The notes: generated by a model from the sequence alone, not told the origin. A DNA stretch of 35,901 bases from Sporosarcina aquimarina (GCF_023715615.1 NZ_JAMBOM010000011.1:1-35901); one strand, 5' to 3'; numbered from the stretch's first letter, positions 1 through 8,563 are shown. Numbers and translations: made by a program.

Positions 1-44
1 TGCCGCCAGCGTTCGTCCTGAGCCAGGATCAAACTCTCCATAAA
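1..44 (-). rRNA. 16S ribosomal RNA, 5' end only
   Basis: The reverse complement reads TTTATGGAGAGTTTGATCC followed by TGGCTCAGGACGAACGCTGG, the universal 5' end of bacterial 16S rRNA (the 27F primer region). The mature 5' end is placed at about position 44 by comparison with the B. subtilis end (TTTATCGGAGAG). The gene reads off the left edge, so only about 44 nt are present. It lies downstream of ygxA in the same direction, as B. subtilis rrnD does. Confidence 0.97.
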
Positions 45-440
45 TCTGGTAGCTGATATGCAGCACATTGCGTCGTCAGCTTCAGTTGTTCATTCGGTCA
101 CGTACCTAAGTACGCTCCCTCATTCACGCCTTCGCTTCCTAGCACTGCACTACATCTCAGCAACCAGAGAGAATTGATTGCTCAATTCGTACTGGCATCA
201 TTTAAGATGTCTATCAGATCAACTAAGATCTGTTTGTGTTTGTTTCACCGGCAAAGCCGGTTTCTCAAACGATAATTCGTTGACATTTTGCTGTTCAGTT
301 TTCAAGGTTCATATCGTCGTTCTCTCGAAGCGACTTGATTATCTTAACATGTCTGAGAAACTCAGTCAAGTTATTTTTGAAAAACTTTTTTCGTTCATCT
401 CAGCGGATTTTGTAAGCTAGTTAGTTACCTCCGCGGCGAC
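45..440 (-). other. rRNA operon leader region
   Basis: There is no protein gene here. On the minus strand this is the transcribed leader between the rRNA promoters and 16S. It contains a boxA-like antitermination stretch (CCTTGAAAACTGAACAG, about 292-308) of the kind seen in Bacillus rRNA leaders. A long imperfect hairpin has arms at 146-167 and 46-67, ending right at the 16S 5' end. The 80-codon plus-strand open frame across 178-420 has no ribosome binding site and is not believed to be a gene. Confidence 0.8.
341..369 (-). promoter_or_regulatory. rRNA promoter P2
   Basis: The minus strand carries TTGACT (369-364), a 17-nt spacer and TAAGAT (346-341). An A/T-rich run upstream (370-395) looks like an UP element. 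The arrangement is as expected for the 16S-proximal promoter of a tandem rRNA pair. Confidence 0.75.
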
Positions 441-447
441 AAGATTT

Positions 448-477
448 ATAATAACATCGAATGCAGTTGTACGTCAA
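448..477 (-). promoter_or_regulatory. rRNA promoter P1
   Basis: The minus strand carries TTGACG (477-472), an 18-nt spacer and TATTAT (453-448). Upstream, 479-505 is a run of A and T consistent with an UP element. With P2 about 107 bp downstream it forms the usual tandem rRNA promoter pair. Confidence 0.7.
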
Positions 478-524
478 CATTTTTTCAAAAAAAGTTTTAA
501 AAACGCTTCGTGCCGGGCTTAAGC

Positions 525-555
525 TACACAAAAACAGCCGTTTAGTACGGCTGTT
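525..555 (-). terminator. Intrinsic terminator of ygxA
   Basis: Inverted repeat AACAGCCG (533-540) and CGGCTGTT (548-555) with a 7-nt loop, followed on the minus strand by TTTTTGTG. The first stem bases overlap the ygxA stop codon. It separates ygxA transcription from the rRNA promoters just downstream. Confidence 0.85.
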
Positions 556-1420
556 ATTCGAGCACGCTATACATTCGATGATACAGAAACTCGTTTTTAG
601 AGTCTATCGACAGGACCTTAATAATGTTTTTCTCTATTAAGAATTCTATAAGCATTTCAAGGTCAACTGAGTACATCCTCAATTCACCATGCTCATGAAG
701 TTCCTGAATCGTCCACGTCTCTTTTTGTGACATAACTTCTAATATATGATGTACCCCATACTCCGTTCGATTATGAATAAAGAACTCACTCGCCAAAAAC
801 ATTAACTCCAGTCGTTTTTCTATAGGCTCATCACTCATAATAAGTTCTTCGTATAGCTTGAATATAGAAGGATCGATTTTCTTTACTTGAGACCAGACTG
901 TTACTTCCGGAAGAATGCCTTTTTCAATGACAGACAATCTTGCTAAATGATGAAGCGATTGTACAGCATGATGGTAGGCATCCATATAATGATGCTGTTC
1001 AAAAAACGTCTTTCCTTCCATATACCGTCTAACCAATTTTGCAAGCTCGATTCCCATCTTTAAATCTCTACCGAAGAAAGGATGTTCTTGTAGTTCAGTT
1101 TTCAAATTTTCTATATACTCATTACGATCAAAGTAAACTTTTCCGTAAAATAACCAATCTACAACTTTTCGTTTTGTTCCAAGTAGTAGCCATTTTTTAA
1201 GTTGATTTTCACTTATTATATGTAGCGCTGCCTTTTCATCTCCATCCGTATAGTGCTTTGTTTGAATCGGAATGGTATTTGATGAGGATATGATTAGCAG
1301 TATTTCATCAAACGTATCAGTCAGGGGATCTCCTTCCCATCGTTTGCTAACGAGTATCACACCGAGCGTGTCCGGAAAACTTGCCCTTTCTTGATAGATT
1401 GGTCTGAGTGTTTGTTCCAT
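554..1420 (-). CDS. ygxA: YgxA-like nucleotidyltransferase-fold protein
   Basis: 288-aa soluble protein with no signal peptide or membrane segment. It is recognised as YgxA of Bacillales by length, by the N-terminal stretch around residues 10-40 (TDTFDEILLI) and by its position between ygzB/perR and a 16S rRNA gene, as in B. subtilis. The family is described as nucleotidyltransferase-like with helical and winged-helix-like C-terminal parts. I do not see a convincing catalytic GS...DxD motif, so enzyme activity is doubtful and the function is unknown. The ATG is preceded by GGAGG with 7-nt spacing. It ends in a terminator overlapping the stop codon. Confidence 0.82.
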   Translation of the reverse strand: MEQTLRPIYQERASFPDTLGVILVSKRWEGDPLTDTFDEILLIISSSNTIPIQTKHYTDGDEKAALHIISENQLKKWLLLGTKRKVVDWLFYGKVYFDRNEYIENLKTELQEHPFFGRDLKMGIELAKLVRRYMEGKTFFEQHHYMDAYHHAVQSLHHLARLSVIEKGILPEVTVWSQVKKIDPSIFKLYEELIMSDEPIEKRLELMFLASEFFIHNRTEYGVHHILEVMSQKETWTIQELHEHGELRMYSVDLEMLIEFLIEKNIIKVLSIDSKNEFLYHRMYSVLE

Positions 1421-1491
1421 TGTAATTCCTCCCTAGATGATATATAAGTTCGCCAGACGTTCTACAAATCCTCCTTCAAGAGACTCCTATG

Positions 1492-1520
1492 TTGCTATAG
1501 TAGAATATGTGCTATATTAA
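1492..1520 (+). promoter_or_regulatory. Sigma-A-like promoter of ygzB
   Basis: TTGCTA (1492-1497), 17-nt spacer, TATTAA (1515-1520), about 28 bp before the ygzB start codon. Read by eye and moderately close to consensus. Confidence 0.5.
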
Positions 1521-1547
1521 GGGAGCGAATCACAAGGAGGTCATGCA

Positions 1548-1904
1548 ATGAAACCTTATAAAAATAAAATCAATCGCATTCGGTCATTTGCTCTTTCACT
1601 CATCTTCATCGGAGTGATTGTTATGTATATCGGTCTGTTCTTTAGGAAATACGAAATCATTATGTTACTTTTCATGATTCTTGGCGTGCTAGCTATACTA
1701 GCAAGTGTTGTTGTGTACGCTTGGATTGGGACACTTTCAACTCGAGCCATACAGATTATTTGTCCGAATTGCGGTAAGGAAACAAAGATGCTTGGACGCG
1801 TAGACATGTGCGGCCACTGCAGGGAGCCATTAACAATGGATCCTACACTTGAAGGAAAAGACTTTGATGAACTCTATAATAAACCAAACAAACGAAAAAG
1901 CTAA
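1548..1904 (+). CDS. ygzB: YgzB family (UPF0295) small membrane protein
   Basis: 118-aa protein with two predicted membrane helices (about residues 12-32 and 38-60) and a C-terminal zinc-ribbon-like segment with paired cysteines C72-x2-C75 and C88-x2-C91. This pattern, the length and the position beside perR match the UPF0295/YgzB family, whose function is unknown. The start follows AAGGAGG with suitable spacing. It is convergent with perR and shares a bidirectional terminator with it. Confidence 0.88.
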   Translation: MKPYKNKINRIRSFALSLIFIGVIVMYIGLFFRKYEIIMLLFMILGVLAILASVVVYAWIGTLSTRAIQIICPNCGKETKMLGRVDMCGHCREPLTMDPTLEGKDFDELYNKPNKRKS

Positions 1905-1912
1905 CACAAAAA

Positions 1913-1951
1913 AACACTTGGTTCTCTTCCTAAAAAGAGAACCAAGTGTTT
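1913..1951. terminator. Bidirectional terminator between ygzB and perR
   Basis: Perfect 16-bp stem: AACACTTGGTTCTCTT (1913-1928) and its complement (1935-1950) around a 6-nt loop. A/T runs on both sides give a T tract in either direction. Confidence 0.92.
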
Positions 1952-2395
1952 TTAATTAGCTTTAGAAGCTTGTTTTTCACAAGTAGGACATACTCCATAA
2001 ACTTCTAAGCGATGAGAGTTCACTTTAAAACCCGTCACATGGGAAGCCAAACGTTCCACTTCTTCAAGCCCCGGATGATGAAAATCGACAATACTTCCAC
2101 ATTCGTCACAAATGATGTGGTAATGATCATGTGTTACAAAATCAAATCTGCTTGAAGCGTCTCCATAAGTCAGTTCCTTTACAAGACCGGAATTTCTGAA
2201 AACACGCAGATTATTGTAGACTGTCGCAACACTCATATTAGGAAAATCACTCTCGAGTGCTTTGTAAATTTCATCCGCCGTTGGATGGCATTCAGAAGAT
2301 ATGAGGAATTCTAAAATGGCATGTCGCTGCGGAGTTATCCGAACGCCACTTTCCTTTAATGTGACCAGCGCATCTTTTAGCATTGCACCAGACAT
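1952..2395 (-). CDS. perR: Peroxide-responsive repressor PerR (Fur family)
   Basis: 147-aa Fur-family metalloregulator that represses peroxide-stress and iron-handling genes and is inactivated by metal-catalysed oxidation of a histidine. An N-terminal winged helix ([12 protein letters not shown], then [14 protein letters not shown]) precedes the dimerisation domain. All B. subtilis PerR regulatory-metal ligands are present at the same numbers: H37, D85, H91, H93, D104. The structural zinc site is C96-x2-C99 plus the C-terminal CPTC. The ATG at 2395 is preferred over a GTG at 2404 because GAGGTG lies 6 nt upstream and the N-terminus then aligns residue for residue with B. subtilis PerR. A perfect Per box lies in its own promoter region, so it is probably autoregulated. 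Confidence 0.95.
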   Translation of the reverse strand: MSGAMLKDALVTLKESGVRITPQRHAILEFLISSECHPTADEIYKALESDFPNMSVATVYNNLRVFRNSGLVKELTYGDASSRFDFVTHDHYHIICDECGSIVDFHHPGLEEVERLASHVTGFKVNSHRLEVYGVCPTCEKQASKAN

Positions 2396-2429
2396 AACGA
2401 ACACCTCTATTCCACAAGGATTACTTCTT

Positions 2430-2444
2430 TATAATCATTATAAT
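2430..2444. promoter_or_regulatory. Per box (PerR operator) upstream of perR
   Basis: TTATAATCATTATAA is a perfect 7-1-7 palindrome identical to the Bacillus Per box consensus TTATAATnATTATAA. It sits just downstream of the inferred perR -10 element, over the expected transcription start, a position that would block initiation. Confidence 0.9.
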
Positions 2445-2446
2445 TA

Positions 2447-2474
2447 GTTTACTGAATTCGATGTCTGGTGTCAA
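2447..2474 (-). promoter_or_regulatory. Promoter of perR
   Basis: On the minus strand TTGACA (2474-2469) lies 16-17 nt upstream of TAAACT (2452-2447). The Per box follows immediately. Confidence 0.6.
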
Positions 2475-2506
2475 ACATTCTGGATTCTAAAGCAACTTAT
2501 TATGCT

Positions 2507-3451
2507 TTAATACCCTCTGTCTGTCTCAATTACATTTTTAAATTCTCTATTCTCCGATAGCCAAACCTGAAGATTTTCTTTGAAAATCTCAAGAGCACGC
2601 TCCACATACTTTGCTGATAACGCTGAAACGTGTGGTGATACTGTACAATTTTCCATCTCCCATAATGGACTTTCTACTGATAACGGTTCTTGTTCGAATA
2701 CATCTAGCACTGCATGAGCGATTTCACCTTGTTGAAGAGCTTCTACTATTACCTGCTCTTTAACCAAATCTCCCCGACCAAAGTTCATAAATATCGAAGA
2801 CTTTTTCATTTTTTGAAAGTGTGATTTGTCCAAAATCCAGCGTGTTTCTTGCGTACTAGGCAATACGGAGATGATATAATCTGATTCGGATAGACGTTCG
2901 CTTATATGAGAAAAAGAAATATCCTCGTCCATTCCATCATGAGTATTACCAGATCTGCTGCATCCTATCGTATATACTCCAAATGCCTGAAGCAATCGAC
3001 CGATTTCTCCTCCAATCGCTCCTGGTCCAAGAATAAGTGCCCTAGATCCACGGAGCTCACTAGATTTCATCTTTTCCCATACTTTTTGCTTCTGTTGTTC
3101 CTGTATTATCGGAAGTGCACGATTTAGTGAGAGAATGTGCGCAAGAACTGACTCCGCCATCGGTGTCTTATGAATACCACTCACATTTGTTACAAGAATT
3201 CCACGCTCCCCTAATTTTGTGAGAGGCAATTTATCAACTCCCGCAGACGCCACCATTACCCATTTCAATTCTGTTAGCTGGTTCAACATTTCCTCAGTCA
3301 GATCACTACCGTATGTAACGAGAATTGTAATTTGTTTATCGGGAGCACCCTCAATGGTATCTGAGAAGTCAAAGTGAATTTTTGGGAACCCTTCGGTTAG
3401 CTCGTGACGAAACTTCTCCTTGATTGGGAATGTTAATAACGCATTCGTCAT
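2507..3451 (-). CDS. D-isomer specific 2-hydroxyacid dehydrogenase
   Basis: 314-aa cytosolic NAD(P)-dependent oxidoreductase of the D-2-hydroxyacid dehydrogenase family, reversibly reducing a 2-oxoacid. The Rossmann motif GPGAIGGEIG starts at residue 142. The catalytic triad is visible as Arg226 (NFGRGD), Glu255 (EQEPL) and His274 (SPHVSA). The substrate-specificity segment (ASAGVDKLPL, about 69-78) does not identify the substrate, so glyoxylate, hydroxypyruvate or another oxoacid are all possible. Its ATG overlaps the stop of the upstream peroxiredoxin gene as ATGA, implying translational coupling. Confidence 0.9.
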   Translation of the reverse strand: MTNALLTFPIKEKFRHELTEGFPKIHFDFSDTIEGAPDKQITILVTYGSDLTEEMLNQLTELKWVMVASAGVDKLPLTKLGERGILVTNVSGIHKTPMAESVLAHILSLNRALPIIQEQQKQKVWEKMKSSELRGSRALILGPGAIGGEIGRLLQAFGVYTIGCSRSGNTHDGMDEDISFSHISERLSESDYIISVLPSTQETRWILDKSHFQKMKKSSIFMNFGRGDLVKEQVIVEALQQGEIAHAVLDVFEQEPLSVESPLWEMENCTVSPHVSALSAKYVERALEIFKENLQVWLSENREFKNVIETDRGY

Positions 3452-3942
3452 AATGATTCACCAGTTCCTTCATTAGATACCTGCAACAATGTTTGATGAA
3501 CGGCATCGATATGACCATCTACTTTTACCTTACGCCATTCTTTAATAACAGTACCTGTTGGATCGATAAGGAATGTAGAACGCTCGATTCCCATATATTC
3601 TTTTCCAAATGTCTTTTTCAATTTCCACACTCCATACAGTTTTGAAACTGTCTGTTCCGTATCTGCTAAGAGCGAGAATGGAAGTCCGTGTTTGTTGATG
3701 AATTTTATATGCGAAGCTTCGCCATCAGGGCTTACTCCTAGAATGACTGCATTCAGTGCACTAAATTCGGAATGGTTCTCTTTAAAAGATTGTGCTTCCA
3801 ACGTACACCCCGGTGTTGCATCTTTAGGATAAAAGTAAAGAATCACATACTTCTTTCCCTCATAATCGGAAAGTGTAACTGGACTACCGTCTTCATTTTG
3901 TAAAGTAAAATCAGGTGCATGCAATCCTTCAAGCGTTGACAT
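3448..3942 (-). CDS. bcp: Bcp/PrxQ-type thioredoxin-dependent peroxiredoxin, single cysteine
   Basis: 164-aa cytosolic thiol peroxidase reducing H2O2 and organic hydroperoxides (B. subtilis YgaF type). The peroxidatic cysteine is Cys46 in YPKDATPGCTLEAQSF. Most family members, including YgaF as I remember it (TPGCTTEACDF), have a resolving cysteine five residues later. Here that position is not Cys and Cys46 is the only cysteine, so this should be a 1-Cys Bcp relying on an external thiol. The conserved segment WKLKKTFGKEYMGIERSTF (from about residue 110) supports the assignment. It is first gene of a two-gene operon with the dehydrogenase and lies near perR. Confidence 0.93.
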   Translation of the reverse strand: MSTLEGLHAPDFTLQNEDGSPVTLSDYEGKKYVILYFYPKDATPGCTLEAQSFKENHSEFSALNAVILGVSPDGEASHIKFINKHGLPFSLLADTEQTVSKLYGVWKLKKTFGKEYMGIERSTFLIDPTGTVIKEWRKVKVDGHIDAVHQTLLQVSNEGTGESL

Positions 3943-3974
3943 TTCTCATTCCCCCTATCAGATTCTTTCCTATT

Positions 3975-4003
3975 ATAGTATCGGACTACTCCGTCTTTTT
4001 CAA
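3975..4003 (-). promoter_or_regulatory. Promoter of bcp operon
   Basis: Minus strand TTGAAA (4003-3998), 17-nt spacer, TACTAT (3980-3975), about 30 bp before the bcp start codon. No Per box is visible at this promoter. Confidence 0.6.
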
Positions 4004-4008
4004 TTCCT

Positions 4009-4037
4009 TTGGTGTTTCGCTCATTATTAGGTAAAAT
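4009..4037 (+). promoter_or_regulatory. Promoter of hemL
   Basis: TTGGTG (4009-4014), 17-nt spacer, TAAAAT (4032-4037), 32 bp before the chosen ATG at 4070. It is divergent from the bcp promoter. Confidence 0.55.
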
Positions 4038-4069
4038 AGAGAAGAAGTGATTTGAACGGAGGAATAAAA

Positions 4070-5359
4070 ATGGAACGAACTAATTCAGAAACAATCTATG
4101 CGGAAGCCTGCGAACATATTGTTGGCGGGGTCAACAGCCCATCTCGTGGCTATAAAGCTGTTGGTGGAGGAGCACCAACTGTTATGGAGCGTGCAGAAGG
4201 GCCTTACTTCTGGGACGTTGATGGAAATAAGTATATTGACTACTTAGGTGCATATGGACCAATCATTACTGGGCATGCGCATCCTCATATAACAGCAGCA
4301 GTCACAAAAGCAGCCGAAACTGGACTACTCTATGGAACACCCACTAAACATGAAGTGAAATTTGCAAAAATGATCAAAGAGGCAATCCCAGGTTTAGATA
4401 AGGTTCGTTTCGTCAATTCCGGAACTGAAGCTGTTATGACAACAATACGAGTTTCAAGAGCCTATACGGGTCGTACGAAAATCATGAAATTTGCAGGTTG
4501 CTACCACGGGCACTCTGACCTTGTACTAGTTGCAGCAGGTTCAGGACCCGCAACACTCGGAACTCCAGACTCAGCTGGTGTCCCTAAAACAATTGCAGAA
4601 GAAGTTATTACAATTCCATTCAATGATCCGGAAAGCTTTAAAGTCGCTATGGACAGATGGGGAGATGAGATCGCTTGCATCTTAGTGGAACCAATCGTTG
4701 GGAACTTTGGTATCGTTGAACCTCAAGAAGGTTTCCTTCCCCTCGTCCATGAGATTGCAAAAGAAAAAGGTGCACTTATCGTATACGATGAAGTCATCAC
4801 TGCATTCCGTTTCCATTATGGGTCGGCAGCTGAGCTCCTTGGACTCGAACCAGATTTGATGGCGCTTGGAAAGATTATCGGTGGAGGTTTGCCAATCGGT
4901 GCTTACGGCGGTAAATCAGAAATCATGGATACCGTTGCACCACTCGGACCTGCATATCAGGCAGGAACTATGGCAGGTAATCCAGCATCAATGCTGTCAG
5001 GTATCGCATGTCTGGAAGTTCTTCAAACTCCAGGTCTTTATGCAGAATTAGATCGCCTAGGAGCATTACTGGAAGAAGGAATTCTCCAATCTGCGAAGAA
5101 ACACCATGTTCCCATTACCATCAATCGAAAATGTGGTGCCCTAACCGTTTTCTTTACAGAAGAGACTATTGTTAACTACGATCAAGCTGAGGCAACCGAC
5201 AGTGAACGATTTGGCAAATTCTTCAAACTTTTACTGAAGAATGGCGTCAACTTAGCACCTTCTAAATACGAAGCTTGGTTCATCACGTCTGCTCATACAG
5301 AAAAAGATATTCAAGATACATTAATTGCTGTAGATTTAGCATTTGCAGAATTACTTTAG
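4070..5359 (+). CDS. hemL: Glutamate-1-semialdehyde 2,1-aminomutase (GsaB-type)
   Basis: 429-aa PLP enzyme converting glutamate-1-semialdehyde to 5-aminolevulinate in the C5 route to haem. The PLP-binding lysine is Lys268 in [17 protein letters not shown], with the cofactor aspartate in [10 protein letters not shown]. The ATG at 4070 is preferred over an in-frame ATG at 4052 because CGGAGG lies 8-9 nt before it and the length then equals the usual 429 aa. It lies alone next to bcp and ygaE, which matches gsaB, the second GSA aminomutase of B. subtilis, rather than hemL of the hemAXCDBL operon. Confidence 0.95.
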   Translation: MERTNSETIYAEACEHIVGGVNSPSRGYKAVGGGAPTVMERAEGPYFWDVDGNKYIDYLGAYGPIITGHAHPHITAAVTKAAETGLLYGTPTKHEVKFAKMIKEAIPGLDKVRFVNSGTEAVMTTIRVSRAYTGRTKIMKFAGCYHGHSDLVLVAAGSGPATLGTPDSAGVPKTIAEEVITIPFNDPESFKVAMDRWGDEIACILVEPIVGNFGIVEPQEGFLPLVHEIAKEKGALIVYDEVITAFRFHYGSAAELLGLEPDLMALGKIIGGGLPIGAYGGKSEIMDTVAPLGPAYQAGTMAGNPASMLSGIACLEVLQTPGLYAELDRLGALLEEGILQSAKKHHVPITINRKCGALTVFFTEETIVNYDQAEATDSERFGKFFKLLLKNGVNLAPSKYEAWFITSAHTEKDIQDTLIAVDLAFAELL

Positions 5360-5369
5360 TAGAGGATTG

Positions 5370-5398
5370 TTGACCCACGCCGGTATTTATTGTAAAGT
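5370..5398 (+). promoter_or_regulatory. Promoter of ygaE
   Basis: TTGACC (5370-5375), 17-nt spacer, TAAAGT (5393-5398). It lies 36 bp before the ygaE start and gives the gene its own promoter downstream of hemL. Confidence 0.65.
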
Positions 5399-5434
5399 AG
5401 CGCAAAAGAGACCGTTAAAGAGAGGAATACATTC

Positions 5435-6520
5435 ATGAAACTTGGTGCCCGAAGTTTGAAAACGGGTATTGCGATTGTCTTCGCCTTGTTCGTTGCACAA
5501 TTGCTCAACTTGCCCAATCCTGTGTTTGCAGGGATTGCTGCGATATTCGCAATACAGCCGACCATTTACAGGTCATATTTAGAGGTTATTGAACGAATTC
5601 AAGGTAACTTGATCGGTGCCACTATCGGGGTTGTCTTCATTCTAATTTTCGGACATCAGCTAGTCATCATTGGACTGGCAGCTGTGATTGTTATATTAGT
5701 CATGCTTAAACTAGGTCTGGAAAAGTCAATTGGCCTTGCACTCGTCACCACGGTTGCTGTCATGGAGATCCAGGGAGATGACTATCTCTTACTCGCGTCA
5801 CTTCGTGTCTTAACGATTCTAATCGGAGTCCTAGCAGCATTTTTAGTAAATCTCATATTCATGCCGCCAAAGTACGAAGTAAAGCTATTTCAATCAATTC
5901 ACCAAGTGCAAGACGAAATCATTCGTTGGATTCGTCTGACTGGTCGACAAGCATCTGATTTCATTGCAACCAAAAACGTAATTCTCAACTCAAGGGAACA
6001 ACTGACAACTATTGATCAGCTCTACTCATTGTATAAGGAAGAACGGTATTACTTGAAAAAAAACCAATATGCCAAAGCACGTAAGCTCGTTATTTATCGG
6101 CAAATGATTGTTGCATCGAACGCAAGTCTACAAGTTCTGAAAAAACTTCATTTATATGAAAATGAGCTCGCAATGTTGCCTGATCACTTTAAAATGATGG
6201 TGCAAGAACGTTTGGATGCCATACTTACGTATCATGAGCAACTGCACTTAAAATTTGTAGGTAAGTTAAAAGCTGACCAATTAAGTACTGGACTCCATGA
6301 TGAGTATATTCAGCGTCACGAAGTAATGGAAATCTTCGTGAAAGAGATTGTTCTTACTAAAGAAGAAGATGAAGAATTTTCCACATACTATTTACTTCAC
6401 ATCCTTTCTTCTATTCTTAATTATGAAGAACAACTTGAGCATTTGGATAGTCTTGTCGTAACCTATCAACGTAGATACGACAGTGAAACGAATACTAAAT
6501 TTGAAGATGAAATCTATTAA
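5435..6520 (+). CDS. ygaE: YgaE-like aromatic acid exporter family membrane protein
   Basis: 361-aa protein with a hydrophobic N-terminal half (about residues 5-150, six or so helices) and a long charged, largely helical cytosolic C-terminal half. This architecture and the opening sequence (ARSLKTGIAIVFALF, then FAIQPTIYRSY) match the ArAE_1/FUSC-related family and YgaE of B. subtilis, which also adjoins gsaB. Export of aromatic acids is a family-level guess and the substrate is unknown. The start follows GAGAGG. It is convergent with the ABC importer operon across a shared terminator. Confidence 0.82.
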   Translation: MKLGARSLKTGIAIVFALFVAQLLNLPNPVFAGIAAIFAIQPTIYRSYLEVIERIQGNLIGATIGVVFILIFGHQLVIIGLAAVIVILVMLKLGLEKSIGLALVTTVAVMEIQGDDYLLLASLRVLTILIGVLAAFLVNLIFMPPKYEVKLFQSIHQVQDEIIRWIRLTGRQASDFIATKNVILNSREQLTTIDQLYSLYKEERYYLKKNQYAKARKLVIYRQMIVASNASLQVLKKLHLYENELAMLPDHFKMMVQERLDAILTYHEQLHLKFVGKLKADQLSTGLHDEYIQRHEVMEIFVKEIVLTKEEDEEFSTYYLLHILSSILNYEEQLEHLDSLVVTYQRRYDSETNTKFEDEIY

Positions 6521-6551
6521 AAAACCTAGAGGCTGTAAGCCTCTAGGTTTT
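6521..6551. terminator. Bidirectional terminator, ygaE / dppC-like
   Basis: AAAACCTAGAGGC (6521-6533) pairs with GCCTCTAGGTTTT (6539-6551) around the loop TGTAA. T tracts occur on both strands, so it can stop ygaE on plus and the importer operon on minus. Confidence 0.92.
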
Positions 6552-7447
6552 TAGCTTTTCATTTTAGGATCGAGTGCATCTCGTAACCCATCTCCCATTA
6601 AGTTGAATCCTAAAACCGTCAACATTATGGCAAGTCCAGGGAAAATCATTGTCCACGGAGCGGACTGCAAATAATCCTTAGAATCCGCTAGCATCTTCCC
6701 CCACTCTGGTTGAGGGGCTTGAGCTCCTAGACCGAGGAAGCCAAGAGCAGCTGCTTCAAGAATTGCAGTGGCGATGGCAAGAGTTCCTTGTACAATTACT
6801 GGTGCCATCGAATTCGGTAAAATGTGTGAAAACAAAATACGTACATCTTTCATCCCGATTGCTTTCGCAGACGTAATGTACTCATCTTCCTTAATACTGA
6901 GCACTTTCGACCGGATTAGCCTACCGAAGTTCGGTACGTTAATGGTCGCAATAGCAATGAGTGCATTTTGTAGACTTGGTCCGAGTACAGCAACGATCGC
7001 AATTGCAAGCAGGATAGACGGAAACGCAAGCATGATGTCGAAGATACGAGAAATGATGACATCCACCCAACGTCCATAATATCCTGCAATAATCCCTAGG
7101 ATACTTCCCACCACAACAGAACCGATTACAGAGAAGAATCCGACAGCTAATGAAATACGTGCGCCATGAATGATTCTTGAGAGGATATCCCGTCCGAAAT
7201 CATCCGTTCCAAACCAATACTCAGCAGAAGGGGGATGGAGCCGGTCCGCCATATTCTGATCATTAATGCCTTGCGGTGTAATCCACGGTGCTAAAATGGC
7301 AAGAATAACAAAAAGTAAAACCACTGCCATTCCTACCACTGCCACTTTACTCTTTCTAAAGCCAAGCCACGCATCGCGCCACGGTCCGGACTCTTTCTCA
7401 ATTTTTGCTTCTGCAATCCCATCCACCTTGGGTGTCAATTCAGACAT
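6551..7447 (-). CDS. Peptide ABC importer permease, DppC/OppC-like
   Basis: 298-aa integral membrane subunit of a dipeptide/oligopeptide importer. An N-terminal OppC-type extension with one membrane helix (about 34-54) precedes the binding-protein-dependent permease domain. The ATPase-contacting EAA loop is visible as ITSAKAIGMKDVRILFSH near residues 190-207. The start follows AAGGAGG. It is the last gene of the five-gene operon dppD-dppF-dppA-dppB-dppC, 17 nt after the stop of the preceding permease gene. Confidence 0.93.
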   Translation of the reverse strand: MSELTPKVDGIAEAKIEKESGPWRDAWLGFRKSKVAVVGMAVVLLFVILAILAPWITPQGINDQNMADRLHPPSAEYWFGTDDFGRDILSRIIHGARISLAVGFFSVIGSVVVGSILGIIAGYYGRWVDVIISRIFDIMLAFPSILLAIAIVAVLGPSLQNALIAIATINVPNFGRLIRSKVLSIKEDEYITSAKAIGMKDVRILFSHILPNSMAPVIVQGTLAIATAILEAAALGFLGLGAQAPQPEWGKMLADSKDYLQSAPWTMIFPGLAIMLTVLGFNLMGDGLRDALDPKMKS

Positions 7448-7464
7448 GGTACCAACCTCCTTCC

Positions 7465-8469
7465 TCAGTCATATTTTATCCTCGGATCAATTACACCATA
7501 GAGTAAGTCAACGATGAGGTTGATCATCACGAAGAAGAATGCAACAATTAGAATCCCGGATTGGATGACGGGGTAATCTCGATAATTAATGGCATCATAG
7601 ATGTAGCGTCCGATTCCTGGCCAAGCAAAAATCGTTTCTGTTAGAATCGCCCCACCAAGAAGCATCCCCATTTGTAGTCCTACAATCGTTAAAACTGGAA
7701 TAATTGCATTTTTCAGAGCGTGCTTATATACAACCCAAAACATCTTCTGCCCTTTCGCACGTGCTGTCCGGATATAATCTGAACGCATCACTTCGAGCAT
7801 ACTGGAGCGCGTCATTCTTGCAATAATCGCCATCGGAATCGTTGCAAGTGCAAGCCCAGGGAGGATTAAATGCTTAAACACTTCCCATAGCTGATCAAAT
7901 CTACCATTCAACATGGCGTCTATCATATACAAATTCGTTATTGCTGAAACAGGATCCCGAACTTGCTCACGTCCCGTTGTCGGTAGCCACTGGAGTTCGA
8001 TGGCAAATGCCCATTGTCCGAGTAGACCAAGCCAGAAGATAGGCATCGATACACCGACAAGAGCTAAAATCATTGCCGTATAGTCGAACCACGAATTTTG
8101 GAACCAAGCTGATATGATTCCGGCGTTGATGCCGATAATAACTGCGATAATCATCGCAAATAAGGCAAGTTCAAGTGTCGCTGCAAGATACGGCCAGATT
8201 TCATCTGCAACTGGCAGTCTTGTTCTCATCGATTCTCCTAAGTCCCCAGTGAATAGACCTTTTAAATAACTGAAGAATTGAATGTACCATGGCTGATCGA
8301 GACCTAATTTCGCATTGAGTGCAGCAACCGCCTCAGGTGTTGCTTGTTGGCCTAATATGACTTGAGCTGGATTTCCAGGAATCGCCCGGATCATCATAAA
8401 GACAACAAACGTCATTCCTAACAGTACGGGGATAAGTTGAAATAGTCTTTTTCCTATGTAACTGAGCAT
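7465..8469 (-). CDS. Peptide ABC importer permease, DppB/OppB-like
   Basis: 334-aa integral membrane subunit with about six helices. The first helix carries the family signature near ...RLFQLIPVLLGMTFVVF. The EAA loop reads IRTARAKGQKMFWVVYKHAL near residues 235-254, and the C-terminus YGVIDPRIKYD is typical of DppB/OppB. The ATG at 8469 is preferred over a GTG at 8478 because GAGAGGTG is then suitably spaced. A stable hairpin sits between this gene and the upstream binding-protein gene and may lower its expression relative to that gene. Confidence 0.92.
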   Translation of the reverse strand: MLSYIGKRLFQLIPVLLGMTFVVFMMIRAIPGNPAQVILGQQATPEAVAALNAKLGLDQPWYIQFFSYLKGLFTGDLGESMRTRLPVADEIWPYLAATLELALFAMIIAVIIGINAGIISAWFQNSWFDYTAMILALVGVSMPIFWLGLLGQWAFAIELQWLPTTGREQVRDPVSAITNLYMIDAMLNGRFDQLWEVFKHLILPGLALATIPMAIIARMTRSSMLEVMRSDYIRTARAKGQKMFWVVYKHALKNAIIPVLTIVGLQMGMLLGGAILTETIFAWPGIGRYIYDAINYRDYPVIQSGILIVAFFFVMINLIVDLLYGVIDPRIKYD

Positions 8470-8527
8470 TCGGTTCACCTCTCATCGCTCTTTTTTCCTT
8501 TAGCGCAGAACAGTCCTTTTTAAAACA

Positions 8528-8563
8528 TGAAAGGGGGATATGGCATAGCGCCTTCCCCCTTCA
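8528..8563 (-). terminator. Intra-operon hairpin between dppA-like and dppB-like genes
   Basis: On the minus strand TGAAGGGGG (8563-8555) pairs with CCCCCTTTCA (8537-8528), followed by TGTTTTAAAAAG. This is a strong stem with a modest T tract, compatible with partial termination or with 3'-end protection of the binding-protein mRNA. Confidence 0.65.

Noticed and set aside
178..420. 80-codon open frame on plus across the rRNA leader
   Set aside because: No ribosome binding site, and it overlaps the leader and P2 promoter of the rRNA operon on the other strand.
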